Assembly (NCBI GenBank): GCA_949987705.1
Contig: OX465281.1
Coordinates: 169,460,516-169,524,515, forward strand
Direction of reading: 5' to 3'
DNA: 64,000 bases
Origin: Thereva unica
Taxonomy: Eukaryota > Arthropoda > Insecta > Diptera > Therevidae
Position numbers and translations under genes: made by a program. The notes under the pieces were generated by a model. It saw nothing but the letters and a program-made list of their open reading frames with translations, was not told the origin of the DNA and did not search any database. Shown here piece by piece: positions 31,418 through 43,400 of the stretch; the first letter of the stretch is position 1, and each line of letters begins with the position of its first letter.

Positions 31418-33522
31418 GTGTCTATGGAGGCGCGAAAGGGGCCATCACCAATGAGTTTGAGGGCACGATTTTGCACCTTGTCGAGACAAGCCAAGGTGGT
31501 TTTTGGAGCGCCTGCCCAGATATGCGAGTTGTATTAGAGGCGTGGCCGAATGTAGGATTTGTATATTGTAGCCAATGCGGCTGGCTGGAGGAGGAACTTG
31601 CATCTCTTGAGAAATCCAAGGCATTGGGAGGCTTGTTTGGCGATTTGGAATATGTGATCAGTCCATCGCAGATTCTCCGTTAAAGGTACCCCTAGGATGT
31701 TGAGAGTTGAGTCAGCCGTTAGATTCTTTTTATCCACTGAGATAGGAGGAAGGTCGGTACAATTTTTGTTGGAGATCAGAGAGTGCTTCGTTTTTGTGGC
31801 ATTGAATTCGACGCGGTTCATTTCGCAACAATGAAGAATCGATTCGATATCCCGGTTAATCGAAGCCGACATCAGTTGACGGTGGTAAAGACAAGGTCTG
31901 GCACGTGCTTGTCTTATATTGTCGAAGGAGTAAGAGAAATTCAGAGTACCGTCATCAGCGAAGCAGTGAAGTGGGTTGGAGGGGATTGAGAGCAGATCAT
32001 TAATAAAGATTAGAAAAAGTGTGGGTGAAAGAATTGACCCCTGGGGAACTCCGGCCGAAATGGCGTGGGGGTTGGATTCGACGCCATCCAATACTACCTT
32101 GATTGAACGGCCTGAAAGAAAGCTCTTAATCCAGCTCCTTAGAACTAAGTGTATACCAATAGCTTGGAGTTTATTCAACAGAGCTGGGTGCCATAATCTG
32201 TCAAAAGCCTTTGATATATCTAGAGCAACCAGGCTAGACTCACTAAAGCTGTGAATGCTTTGGTTGATACGCTCAGTTTAACACACAAGCATATCGCCAG
32301 TAGACTGTTTAGATCTGAAGCCGTATTGCCTGTCGTGTATAATTTGGTTGGATTCTAGATATTTCATCAGCTTTTTATTGATTATTGTCTCCATGATTTT
32401 GGAGAGAATAGAAGTAATTGCTATTGGGCGGTAGTTTAAGGGGGCGCTGGCTTCACCTTTTTTGGGATTGGCTGAACATGAGCTAGTTTCCAAGAGTCGG
32501 GATACACTCCGGAGAAGTAAGACAGGGCAAAAAGTTTGCGCAGAGGTTTAGCCAAAGGTGAGGCACATTTTTTAAGTACCATAGGGGGGGTTTTGTCGGG
32601 GCAAGTGGATTTATTGGCGTCGAGTTCCTTGAGACACCTAAACACCTCGCGAATCCTGAAGTGAACTCCGTCCATAGAGCGGGTGGTATTCTCGAGAGTG
32701 GGGGGTGACATAGCAGCATCGGGTAAAGAAGAATTTGCGGCGAACAGAAAAACTAATAGGTCGGCCTTGGGTTTGCTTTCTATTATCACTTCCTTCTTGT
32801 GAATAAAAGGAGGTGTTGAGGAGGAAGTAAAATTCTTCTTGATGGCTGTTACCAAGGACCAGAAGTTTTTGCTGCCTGTAGTGGAGTTAAGAATCTTACT
32901 TCTCAATCTATCATCAAATGATGATTTGACTTTCCTGATGATGGAGTTACAGGAGTTTCTCAGTTTGATGTACTCACGACGAAGTGGCTCATTAGGCGAA
33001 CGTCTGTATGTTATATAGGCGGCTTCTTTAGCTTTGATGCCGTTCATACATTCCCCACTGAACCATTTGTTCGGCCTAGGCTTCATAGATTTGGTAGAGT
33101 GAGGGATGAACAAGCGCATACCCGCTCAAATAATTTTGGTGACACAGAGGGCCGCATAGTTCGCATTGGCATTACGGAAACACAAATCCCAGTCAGTGGC
33201 CTGGAAGAAGCGAATAAGACCCAACCAGTTGGCTTTCCCATAGTGCCACACAGTTCTTTTAGGAGCTGTGGTGGTTGTAGTCGAGGATGGATATGGGAAA
33301 TAAGCGCTAATTAGTTTATGGTCCGAGTTGCCAAGGGGTGAGCTAACCTTGATGGAGTACCGCGTCGGATGGGAAGTAAGAAACAGGTCAAGGAGATGGG
33401 CTCCTTGACCTGGAATATCAGGGACTCTCGTCAGACATTTGACAATTTGGTGCAAGTTGTTGAGGCTCGCAAAGAGCTCGGCGTCTTTGCCAGGAACACT
33501 GCTAGTCCATTCAAAACGCGCG
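31418..33522 (-). pseudogene. CR1/jockey-like copy 1: body of EN-RT ORF, 5'-truncated
   Basis: Minus-strand homologue of ORF 49100-52022. It holds the last third of the endonuclease (GNSDHKL), the linker and the RT with FADDGTL. Compared with copy 2 it has a TGA at 33126-33128 where copy 2 has CGA. A one-base loss in an A-run near 32456 and another frame change near 32278 follow. It lacks the deletion that copy 2 carries near 51491. The 5' end is lost at about 33522, where similarity fades at the codons for NGTS. Confidence 0.92.
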
Positions 33523-34261
33523 TTATGGTGTTCCAAAATAACACCGTTAAGAAAATCGAACCCTAAACGTTTTTGGAGTCGCTGATCACGAAAATCGAGG
33601 TCCCGCGGTCCTAAAATTAGGGCGTCACCCCTAAAAATGCAAAAAACACCCCATTTTAGATGGTTTTCGCGATTATTTCAGTAATAATGAAAACTAATGC
33701 GATGAAATGCACTTTTTTTAATATTTATTTGCGAAGGTGGTTCATTTATACTAAATTAAGGCGAACTTTATGATAAGGGGTAGTCCTAAAGGGTTTAAAC
33801 TACCCCTAAATATGCGAGAAATGGCAAAAATTGTAAAAACATTTTTTTTTTTCAAGTTTATGCTTCAAATTCGATTGTGGGCGTACTGTCAGCCAAAAAT
33901 AAATTATTTCCAACCCTTAAGGGATTAAAACTACCCCTACAATATAGTTAATTGAAAACTAGGTGGGGGTGTTCCAAAATAACACCGTTAGGAAAATCGA
34001 ACCTTACACGTTTTTGGGGTCGCTGATCACGAAAATCGAGGTCCCGCGGTCCTAAAACATGGGCGTCCCCCCTAAAAATGAAAAAGCACTCCTTTTTAGG
34101 GGGTTTTCGCGATTATTTCAATAATAATGAAAACTAATGCGATGAAATGCACTTTTTTTAATATTTATTAGCAAAGGTGGTTGATTTGTACTAAATTAAG
34201 GCGAACTTTATGATAAGGGGTAGTCCTAAAGGGTTGAAACTACAGCTAAATTAAATTGTAA
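33523..34261. repeat. Direct repeat with 439-bp spacing, non-coding
   Basis: About 285 bp at 33529-33815 recurs at 33968-34253 (shared GGTGTTCCAAAATAACACCG start and GGCGAACTTTATGATAAGGG end) with roughly 90% similarity by eye. The start is a foldback (GGTGTT...AACACC). CCTAAA-containing lines recur. It could be two units of a satellite or the inside of a DNA element. No gene is seen. Confidence 0.75.
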
Positions 34262-34500
34262 AACAATAAATTTTAATTTGCTGACTTACTCAAATGGCAC
34301 CAGTGCTTCTGGCAAGGACGTCGAGCTCTTTGCAGACATCAATAACTTGCATCAAATTGTGGATCATCCCACAAGAGTCCCTGATGCTGCTGGTCAAGGA
34401 AGATATCTCCTTGATCTTTTCCTTACTTCCCATCCAGCGCGATATACCGTCACAGTTGATTCACCTCTCGGCAATTCGGACCACTGCTTAGTTAGAGCTT
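34262..34500 (+). pseudogene. CR1/jockey-like endonuclease fragment, diverged subfamily (continues at 37773)
   Basis: The frame reads YSNGTS...GKDVELF...LLDLFLTSHPARY...GNSDHCLV. It corresponds to about residues 175-245 of the ORF at 49100 and is roughly 70% similar at protein level. It is cut by the RTE-like insertion, and 37773-37794 resumes with codons matching LSASFPY. A different subfamily from the two other copies. Confidence 0.85.
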
Positions 34501-34526
34501 CTTCTTCTTCTTTCTTCTTTGATCCG

Positions 34527-37500
34527 TTAGCTGGCGGTCCGAGCGGGACGTCCCCGCAACGGATACGCTGCTGTCGGTGCCGCTGGGTCCCGAACTCTAT
34601 TCACGATTCGCTTCCATTCTCCTCGGTTTTTGGCGGTGTCTCGAGCTTCGGTAACTGATAATCGTTGATTCTTTAAGTCACCCTCGATATTCTTCAACCA
34701 GGTTTTCTTCGGTGCCGATCGCTGTATTCTCCAGTCTGCAGGACGGTCTCGCCAGAGAAGTTTACGTGGCAAGCGGTTATCATCCATTCGGCAAACATGT
34801 CCAAACCACCGTAGTCGACGTTTTTGCATTTCTTCTTCGATCAGTGTTTGCTGATCGCATCTTTGTCTGACAACCTCATTTCGAAGGCGATCACGGAGTG
34901 AGACACGGAGGATCTGCCTCAAACATCGCATTTGGAAGACCTCGAGCTTCTTAACGTCCGGTTTGAGCAGTGTCCACGTTTCAGATCCATAAAGAAGAAT
35001 CGGAAGAATCAACGTTCGGTAAAGACGTAGTTTTGTTTTGATGGAGATATTTGCTCGTTTCCATATGCACCACTTGAGCGAGGCGAATGTTGCTGTTGCC
35101 TGGCCGATACGGCTGTGAACGTCGGCCGTCGATGCTACTTTCGTTTCCTCAACCAATGATCCCAAATATTTGAACCTTGGAACTTGTTCGATTTGGGTTC
35201 CATCGAGGTGAACACTGGCTCTTGATCCATCCGTTGTGAGCACTTTGGTCCTTTCCGCATTGATTTTTAACCCGTATGATTGGGCGATGCGGGAAATATC
35301 GTATAAGATGTCCGTTGCTTCGGCATCCGTGTCGGCGAAAACAGCGCTATCGTCGGCGAACATTAAGTCTGTTACGAAGTTGTTGTCGTCGTATTGAACT
35401 CCGAGTCGTCCACCGAATGCTTCACGCATAATCGCGTCGATCACAACGTTGAAGAGAAGTGGCGAAGCGACGTCTCCCTGTCGGACACCCGTCTGAATCG
35501 GGAACTCCTCGGATAAGTCGTTTCGAATACGAACGCTGCTGGTTGAGCCATCGTACGACGCTTGGAGAAGTTGGATGATTCTCAATGGCACGTGTTCGGT
35601 TACCAAGACTCACCACAAGCTGTTCCAATCGATGCAATCGAAAGCGGATTTGAAATCGATGAAAACGACGACAATTCGTTTGCCGCAACGAATTCTTTCT
35701 TCCATTAACTGACGGAGGGCGAATATTTGATCAATGCATCCTCGATGTGGTCTAAATCCCGCTTGTTCCTCCCGGCTCGTTTGCTCTCGATGTTTCTGTA
35801 GCCTCGATTGTATTATTTTCGTAAATACTTTACCGACGATCGAAAGAAGGCTAATACCGCGATAATTCTTGCATTCCCGACTGTCGCCTTTCTTCAAAAT
35901 TGGGACAACGATCGCTTTCTTCCATACCAAAGGGACACGATCCGAATGCCATATGTGTGTTATGAGGACATGAAGTCGTTGTGATAAGACATCACCTCCA
36001 GCTTTGATCATCTCGGCGGTTACTTGGTCTATTCCCGGCGCTTTTCCATTTTTCAGCGATTTTATTGCTGTCTTCACCTCGATAATTGTTGGTTCGGTAT
36101 CGAGAGACTGATTCATCGGCTGTTCGATAATCGGTGGTTCGGGTGCTGGACCTTGCGGCGGATCGTGGTTATACAGCTGGTGGAAGAATGCTCTCCACCG
36201 CTCCAGGCGTTCATGGGCCGAAGTCACAAAAGTTCCATCCGATTTTTTGATGTTGTCGTTTGTTGATGTTGTTTTGCCGCCTAACCGGCGGATTGTCTGG
36301 TACAGCGTCCGGTACTCGTGCCTCGACGCCGCTTTTTCCATGTCGGCCGCAACGTTATTCCAGTACGCTTCTCGTTCCAATTTCATTTTCTGCCGAACTT
36401 CTTTGTTCAATCTTCTGTATTCCTCAAAGTCGACGTGTTTCATGCGCTTCCGCTGATCGACGAGGTCCAGACAGCTGTCCGAGATCCATGGCTGCGTCCG
36501 TTTACGGATAGTTGGACACAACTCCATTGCACACTCCACAATAGACTCCGACAATTGCCTTTCTTCTACATCGATATCGTCCGGTATTGCGAGCGCCGCG
36601 AATTTGTTGGATAATGCCATTTGAAACTCTCGCCCGATGGCCGGGTCCCGTAGGCTCGCCCAATTTTTCTTGGCTGGTGGTGGCTCCGTTTTCTTCGCTC
36701 TTTGCAATCGCATCTGCAATTTCGCTCGAACAAGATAATGGTCCGATCCGCAATCGGGTCCACGCATTGCACGTACGTCTTTAAGCGTCGATCGGAATCT
36801 TGTGTTGATCAAAACGTAGTCTAACATCGCCGAGTCTTTGCCGGATGGATTTCGCCAGGTGAGTTGGTGTTTGAGTGGATGGCGGAAAATGCTGTTGCCA
36901 ACGATCAAGTTGTTTGACGATGCGAATGAAAGCAGGCGTAAGCCGTTGTCATTAATTACTCCGTGTCCGAATTTGCCCATGGTTTCTTCCCAGCCGGTTC
37001 GATCTACTCCTGAATGTGCATTGAAATCCCCCGCGAGAATTATTAATTCGGTTTGAGGTATCATATCCAGCGTCTGTTGAAGCTGATCGTAAAATTCGTC
37101 CTTGTTCGTGTCCGTGCTGGTCTCGGTTGGCGCATAAATGGATATGATATGGGTCTTGATCGTTCCACTGATGGTTATAACCGCCAAACGCTCGGATATC
37201 GGTTGGAATGCGATAACGCTGCTGGCAGCCCGTCGGTCGACCATAAAGCCGACGCCGGCCTCTCTTTTCTCACCACCGGAATAGTAAAGCATCATCGTTT
37301 CGTCGATTGTTGGCGGGACGATTGTCAATATCCCGGATCCGGTAAGCCGTAGTTCCGATAGCGCAGCAATTGATATTTTGCATTTCAACAATTCCATTGC
37401 TATGATTTCCTTTTGACCAACGTGATGTCCTGTTCGTACATTCCACGCAGCGAATTTTAATTCCCTTTTCGGTGTGACTAATTTGGGTGTTCGGCCAGTA

Positions 37501-37679
37501 ACCCACTTCTCACCAGCATCCCTGGTCCCCAGTGCTGGCGCATCGGCTGCCCCGGATGCAGTAGCATTATTTCGGCCAGTAACCCACTTCTCACCAGCAT
37601 CCCTGGTCCCCAGCGCTGGCGCATCGGCTGCCCCGGATGCAGTAGCATTATTTCGTGAATAGTTAGTTCGTGTATCCAT
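34527..37679 (-). pseudogene. RTE-like ORF: AP endonuclease and reverse transcriptase, one in-frame TGA
   Basis: About 1050 codons from the ATG at 37679. The endonuclease has WNVRTG, SELRLTG, AGDFNAHSGV (about 220) and GSDHYLV (about 310). RT has KAPGIDQ, PILKKGD, FIDFKSAFD and FADDSAVFA (about 778). The C-terminal block GHVCRMDDNRLPRK is typical of RTE-group elements. The frame is broken once, by TGA at 35610-35612, with clean continuation in the same frame; CGA (Arg) to TGA is the simplest cause. An exact 27-codon duplication lies at residues 10-63. Confidence 0.93.
37491..37652. repeat. Tandem duplication of 81 bp in the RTE ORF start
   Basis: 37491-37571 is repeated at 37572-37652 with a single difference (AGTGCTGG versus AGCGCTGG). 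It adds 27 in-frame codons to the N-terminus, before the endonuclease. Confidence 0.97.
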
Positions 37680-37794
37680 GCGGTTTCTTGCCTAGTTTTT
37701 ACGATCGACTCGGCAGGTCGACAACCCTCCTCCTTTCACACTCTGGGCTTGGGACCAGACGAAGGCGGAGTTCACTTAGCGCTAGCTTCCCATA

Positions 37795-39381
37795 TGTTTT
37801 TGTAATAAAAAACTTCAAAAGAGTAGAAGAAAATCTAGGAAGCAATTGGCTTCTAATTGCTGAACACCTGAATAAAAGAGTATAAATTCATTTAGAACAA
37901 TTCAATTTTATTTTTAATACTTCAATTAATTCGTAAATTTATAAATTTCAATATTCATTCTGGAAATTAAAATGGTCAGATGATCTAAGTAAAATGGTTA
38001 TCTGATGTAAGTATTGTTAGAATTAGTTAATTCAGTTAGTTAATTTAATTCAATTAGTTAATTTAATTCAACGACAAAGTAAATTCAATAGAGAAAAATA
38101 TGTATATATGGGCTATAATTCAAATTAACGCAAAATGAACATTCACCCAAAATTTTGTTGTACAACCTCAACAACGTTGTTAACTATAATGTAAATTCCT
38201 CAATATTCACCCTTTTACCACCTCATCAACGTTGTAAGCTACCGTAATTCATTGAATTGCATCGAAACCTCTACCACGTTGATCACTAAATTCGACCAAA
38301 CCGAAAACTTTGAAATAAATGTCGATAAAACTTATTGGGAATTACTTCACCAAATCACCAAATAAAGCGAGAAATTTATATGTGTAACCAATTGAAATAT
38401 ATATGTATATGTATGCTCTGAATAAGGTACTCACCCAATTTCTGAAGTTGGCCTTGAACTTGGTATCAGTTGGAAAAAGGAAAGAAAACGGAATAAGGAT
38501 TGATTTGTTGATGGTCTATACCCAACAACAAAGGGAATATTAGGAATTTGTTGATGGTCTATACCCAACAACAAAGGAATAGGTTAATAATTCTGTTGAT
38601 GGTCTATACCCAACAACAGAAAAAATTTAGGAATTTGTTGATGGTCTATACCCAACAACAAAAGGAATAGGTTAATAATTCTGTTGATGGTCTATACCCA
38701 ACAACAGAAAGAATTTAGGAATTTGTTGATGGTCTATACCCAACAACAAAAGGAATAGGTTAATAATTCTGTTGATGGTCTATACCCAACAACAGAAAGA
38801 ATTTAGGAAAGGAAAAAGGAGAATTTGAAATATTTAAGTTCAAAGCAACTTACCTCGATGATGATCTGGTACCAAGAGAGCGATCGCTTCGTGCGCAACA
38901 ATTTTTATCAGTTTGCTTGAATTCAATTCAAGTGGGGATACAAAGGAAAACCGTAACGTGAAGTGATCTTGCTTCGATGATAGAAGTATGGATGCAATTT
39001 TATACTTAAGCATGTGTGAGGTGATAGGTGTTACCAGAGAAAAATTTTGAATATCGTAAATTTTAAGTGAATGTTCGATAGACTTAAACTTAGATTAGTA
39101 AATATTAATATGATGTAAAGTGGTGCTGATGTAAAGTGGTGCTGTCCGAGATCGCCAGAGATAATAATGTTTTATGCTGATTAAAGTCCTGAATTACCCT
39201 GCTTCCTTTTCCAAGTGGCTTCGAGCTATGTTTAATTGGACCTTTCTCTATGAATTAATGTTGTTCATCTGAAATAAAAAAGGAGTTAAATACCCTAACG
39301 GTGATTTGGTGATTGGACCTTGAGCGGATAAATTTAAAGGATAATCAAGGAGAAATTCCTTGCTGTGAAAGTATTTGAACA
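37795..39381 (-). repeat. BEL 2: 3' LTR (1587 bp)
   Basis: TG...CA ends; matches 46208-47796 with only scattered differences. It is long for a BEL/Pao element. It contains seven copies of a hairpin-forming repeat (see 38506-38790). Confidence 0.95.
38506..38790. repeat. Seven hairpin repeats in the BEL 2 LTR
   Basis: The core TGTTGATGGTCTATACCCAA followed by CAACA occurs seven times, spaced 36-49 bases in an alternating pattern. Each core has TGTTG/CAACA arms that can fold back. The other LTR has the same seven at about 46919-47206. Confidence 0.9.
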
Positions 39382-39396
39382 TACTCCCCCCCGTTG
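39382..39396 (-). promoter_or_regulatory. BEL 2: polypurine tract
   Basis: On the minus strand a run AACGGGGGGGAGTA abuts the 3' LTR, as expected for plus-strand priming. Confidence 0.8.
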
Positions 39397-39592
39397 AAAC
39401 ATTTTGATATGTTTCAAAACTGTAAATTAACTAATCACCTTGAAACGTTGAAATTAAATGAGAGAAGAGGAAAGGCGAAAACAATAAATGAAGTGAAACA
39501 ATGGCCCTAGACTCAGTAACCTTTATTAGCGCAAGTCCGACCTTCAAGAATTGAGAGAGAAAATAAACAAATGAAAAATAACAACAATGACT

Positions 39593-40039
39593 TTAAGTTC
39601 TAGTGACCTTTATTAATCCACTTTGTAAAATCTTAATTTTAATGACGTCTCCATTACTAAAGGGCAGACGTAATTTGCGTCGGGATGTTTGTAGCAGATA
39701 TTTAAAGGAGAATTTCTGAGTCTCTACATAATTGCTACCTTCATCGACGACTGTGCAGTACATGTCATCCTCATTAGCGTCTGGTGGCACAAGTTGAGTG
39801 GCCATAATTAATTGTACGGAGGGAGGCGCCGAAATTTTAAGATCCCTTAATAATGTGGTGATATCCTCCATGCATGCGTCATGGTCATCGTCGTCGTCAT
39901 CTGTCCCGGGTAGTGTCCGTGTAGCACCTTCATCTTCATTCGCTTGTCCTGGTTGGTTGGTATCGTCGTCGTCGTCGTCGTTGGTGAGATCGATGAGAAA
40001 CTCTTCATCAGCTTGGGGTTGCTCGTTACGGGTCGACAT
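39593..40039 (-). CDS. BEL 2: acidic accessory ORF downstream of pol, function unknown
   Basis: 148 codons starting at 40037-40039 and ending 197 bp before the polypurine tract. Residues 1-60 are very acidic with two Asp runs (NDDDDDDT; GTDDDDDDHD). Residues 60-95 are mixed. The C-terminal 55 residues are neutral to basic with alternating hydrophobics (TQKFSFKYLLQ, KLRLPFSNGDVIKIKIL) that suggest a small beta-rich domain. There is no signal peptide, membrane segment, zinc knuckle or pol motif. It sits where env lies in BEL 1 but is not envelope-like. I do not recognise a family. Expression may need splicing or a subgenomic transcript, which the sequence does not reveal. Confidence 0.65.
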   Translation of the reverse strand: MSTRNEQPQADEEFLIDLTNDDDDDDTNQPGQANEDEGATRTLPGTDDDDDDHDACMEDITTLLRDLKISAPPSVQLIMATQLVPPDANEDDMYCTVVDEGSNYVETQKFSFKYLLQTSRRKLRLPFSNGDVIKIKILQSGLIKVTRT

Positions 40040-40406
40040 GATTCGTTCAATGATTGATAAGAACTGATCCCTTATCGAATTTTGAGTGATGGATTCACGA
40101 ATATCGGTAGTATAACCGTTATAAAATTTTAGAGAATGTGTATTAGTTTGACTTTAGTTGTAGTAAAGTCATTGGTATGCGAATTTAGCAATACAGCAAG
40201 GTATGTGAGGATTAGATGACAATGGAACCATGATAACAATTGACTTTGGGGTGTTTGATTTTTTTTTTTTTTTTTTTGTTTGATTGGTTTAATTTGACAT
40301 TGAACTAGTTGAAAAAAGTCGAAAATTGGTGCAAAGAATGATATACAATTGTGTAATAAATGAGATAATGAATGTCTTTGGTAAAGGGTTTGATAATGAA
40401 ATTAGG

Positions 40407-43400
40407 TTATTCGCTTTTAGAGTCATTGACCTCGACTGGAAATGGACAGATTTTGTGTATCGGTCTTTTGATGACATTATTTTGGGTTTTAATTGTTAAA
40501 ACTCGCACAATGCCATCCTTACCGGGATGCACCTGTACTATCCGTCCCATTAACCATGATCGTGGAGTTAAGTGATTGTCTTTGATAAGAACTAGGTCCC
40601 CAATCTTAGAATCTGTATTCTTGACTAACCACTTTGGCCGATTCTGTAAATTGTTCAAATATTCCTTAGACCATCTTACCCAGAAATGTTTTTGTAATGT
40701 TTGCACGTATTTCCACCGGTCAGTGGATGTTAAATTTTCGGTAACCACCTCAGGAGGGGCTAGTAACGGACGCCCAATTAGAAAATGTCCAGGAGTTAAG
40801 GCTTGTAAATCCCGTGGGTCGTCGGACAAAGGTTGTAAAGGTCTGGAATTGAGACATGCCTCAATTTGTGATAAAGCTGTTGCAAACTCTTCATAGGTAA
40901 GATTCGACTGGAGAAAAACTCGTCGCAAGTGGTATTTGACGGATTTAACACCAGCCTCCCACAATCCTCCGAAATGAGGAGCTGAGGGTGGGTTAAAATG
41001 CCAATTAATACCGGAAATGTTAAGGAAATTTTCCGAATCCTTGAGACAGTGTGTAAGATGTGAGTTCAATTCCCTTTTAGCACCTATAAAATTTGACCCA
41101 CAATCGGAGTATATATCTGAGCACAAACCGCGACGTCCAATAAATCGTTTCAGTGCTGCAAGAAAGGCGGAAGTTGACATGTCTGACACGGTTTCTAAAT
41201 GTATAACCTTAGTAGCCATACAAACAAAGATACAAACATAACCCTTATAAGTTCGGACACCACGGTATCTGGACATTTTTAGTTGAAAAGGACCGGCAAA
41301 GTCGATTCCGACCCTTGAAAATGGTGCCGACGCTGTCACTCTTGCTGACGGAAGATCACCCATCAATTGTGGCCGTGCCCTTGCAGATGCTTTGAAACAA
41401 CTTATGCATCTGTGTAGGACTTGTTTAATAGTTTGTCGACCTCTTAAGACCCAATATTCCATTCTTAGGGTATTTAAAACAAGCTCCGTTCCACCGTGAA
41501 GTGTTAGCTTGTGGATATACTCAATAAGCAACTTGGTGAAGTGATGTTTGGATGGAAGTATGATCTGATGTCGTTGGTTGCTAGAAATGTCAGCATAAGT
41601 TAGTCTGCCTCCAACCTTGATGAGGTGATCTTTATCAATTAGTGGCATTAAGGGGAGTAACATGCTTTGTCTCGGAATTTGCAAGCCATTTTCAAGTGCT
41701 TGATATTCTCGTGGGAAGGCCTGTCTCTGAATGGATCGAATTAAATGTATCCTTGCCGCATTTAGTTCCTTGGCTGTCGGGTATACTGATATAGGTGCAT
41801 CGGATTTTTTCAGCTTATTTAAAAACCGGAATACGTATGCAAATACTCGAAGAAGTTTAGAGTAAGACGAAAATGTCTCAATTGCGTCGGAAAATATATG
41901 TGAAAATAAGGAACAAGGCAAATGATCCTTGCGCATATCTGGTAAATGATTCATCGAAATGTCGGGACTCCTTGGCCAAGATGTTTCATTCATTTCGAGC
42001 CAGCTTGGTCCATGCCACCATAGAGAAGATGATTTTAATTCAGAAATGTTTAAGCCCCGGGAATTACAATCTGCAGGATTATCTTTTGATCGGACAAAAC
42101 GCCAATTAACTGATGGAACTAGCTCTTGTATTTGGCTGACTCTGTTTGCTACAAAAGTTTTAAGTTTATGAGGGGAACATTGAACCCAGTTGAAAACTAT
42201 GGTGGAATCAGTCCAAGCAAAAGTGGTGATGGCCGAGTAATTTAATTCCCTTTGAACCTTGTTTAATAATCTGGCTAAGAGATGTGCTCGTGATAGCTCC
42301 AAGCGTGGCAGAGTCATAGGTTTTACAGGTGCAACTTTTGACTTGGCTGTTAGAAGATTAACTATGGAACGACCTTGATCATTGTTGATCCGTACATAAA
42401 CAGTGGCGGAATAAGCTTGTTGCGAAGCATCAGAAAATCCATGAAGTTGAATTTTAGAGGATGCGTTAGTGTGCAACCAACGGGGAATTGTAATTGAAGC
42501 GATTTGTGGGAATTGACTCTGAAATTCTTGCCAATCACGTTGAATAGGTGCTGAAAGTATTTCATCCCAAGATGACCCGAGAAGCCAGAGACGTTGCATC
42601 AGAATTTTGGCCTTAATCACAAATGGAGAAATCCAACCTAATGGATCAAAAAGTTTTGCTACACAAGATAAATTTTGTCTCTTTGTAAAGGACCCAACTG
42701 CTACCTCTGGATGTTGCAGGGTAAAGTAATCAGATGTTGGATGCCAGATTAGGCCTAATGCTTTCACCTTATCATCATGGACAAACGTTAAGGTTGGTTT
42801 TAATTCCCGTTTATCCTCAGGAATTGCTTCGAGAATTTCATTATTATTACTTGACCATTTTCGAAGGTTGAAACCTCCTGAATGTAATAATTGAGTCAAT
42901 TCCTTGTATAGTGAAATAGCTTCTGTTATTGAATCTGCACCAGTTATGGCATCATCCACATAAAAATCTTGAGTGATTGCTTGAGCAGCCTTAGGGAACC
43001 TTGATTGTTCATCTTCCGCTAGTTGACGTAGCGTCCTTATTGCTAAATAAGGAGCAGCCGTGGTCCCGAAAGTAACACGGGTCATTTGATATTCTTTGAC
43101 TGGTTCAGACGTTGTTGGTCTCCACAAAATACGATGATAAGGTTGATCCGAAGGATGCAAATGTATCATCCGATACATTTTCTCTATGTCTCCTGACATG
43201 GCATATTGAAATCTTCGCCATCTTAGGAGAATGGAATAAAGATCTGACTGTAGAACTGGACCAGAATGCATACATTCATTTAAGGATCGACCGTTAGAGG
43301 TTTTGGCAGACGCATCAAAGACCACAAGTACCATCGAGGTAGTACTATCCTTGATAACCGCATGATGAGGCATATAGAAGGATGGAGACGAAAACTTGTG

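Larger units (their letters stand above)
34501..37772 (-). mobile_element. RTE-like non-LTR retrotransposon (about 3.27 kb), near full length
   Basis: The 5' end at 37772 is set by the shared end of the 183-bp derivative at 58074-58256. The 3' end is a GAA-rich tail (CTTCTT on the plus strand) after a 26-bp 3' UTR. The 5' UTR is 93 bp. A single ORF fills the rest. The target duplication is imperfect (CACTGCTTAG at about 34483-34492 and CACTTAG at 37773-37779). It interrupts the CR1-like fragment. Confidence 0.85.

Noticed and set aside
34278..34658. 126-codon plus-strand ORF as one gene
   Set aside because: It runs from a CR1-like endonuclease fragment across the RTE 3' end; the second half is antisense to the RTE ORF.
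38506..38790. Regularly spaced repeats resembling a CRISPR array
   Set aside because: Spacers are not unique, the repeats are present in both LTRs of a BEL element, and the context is eukaryotic.
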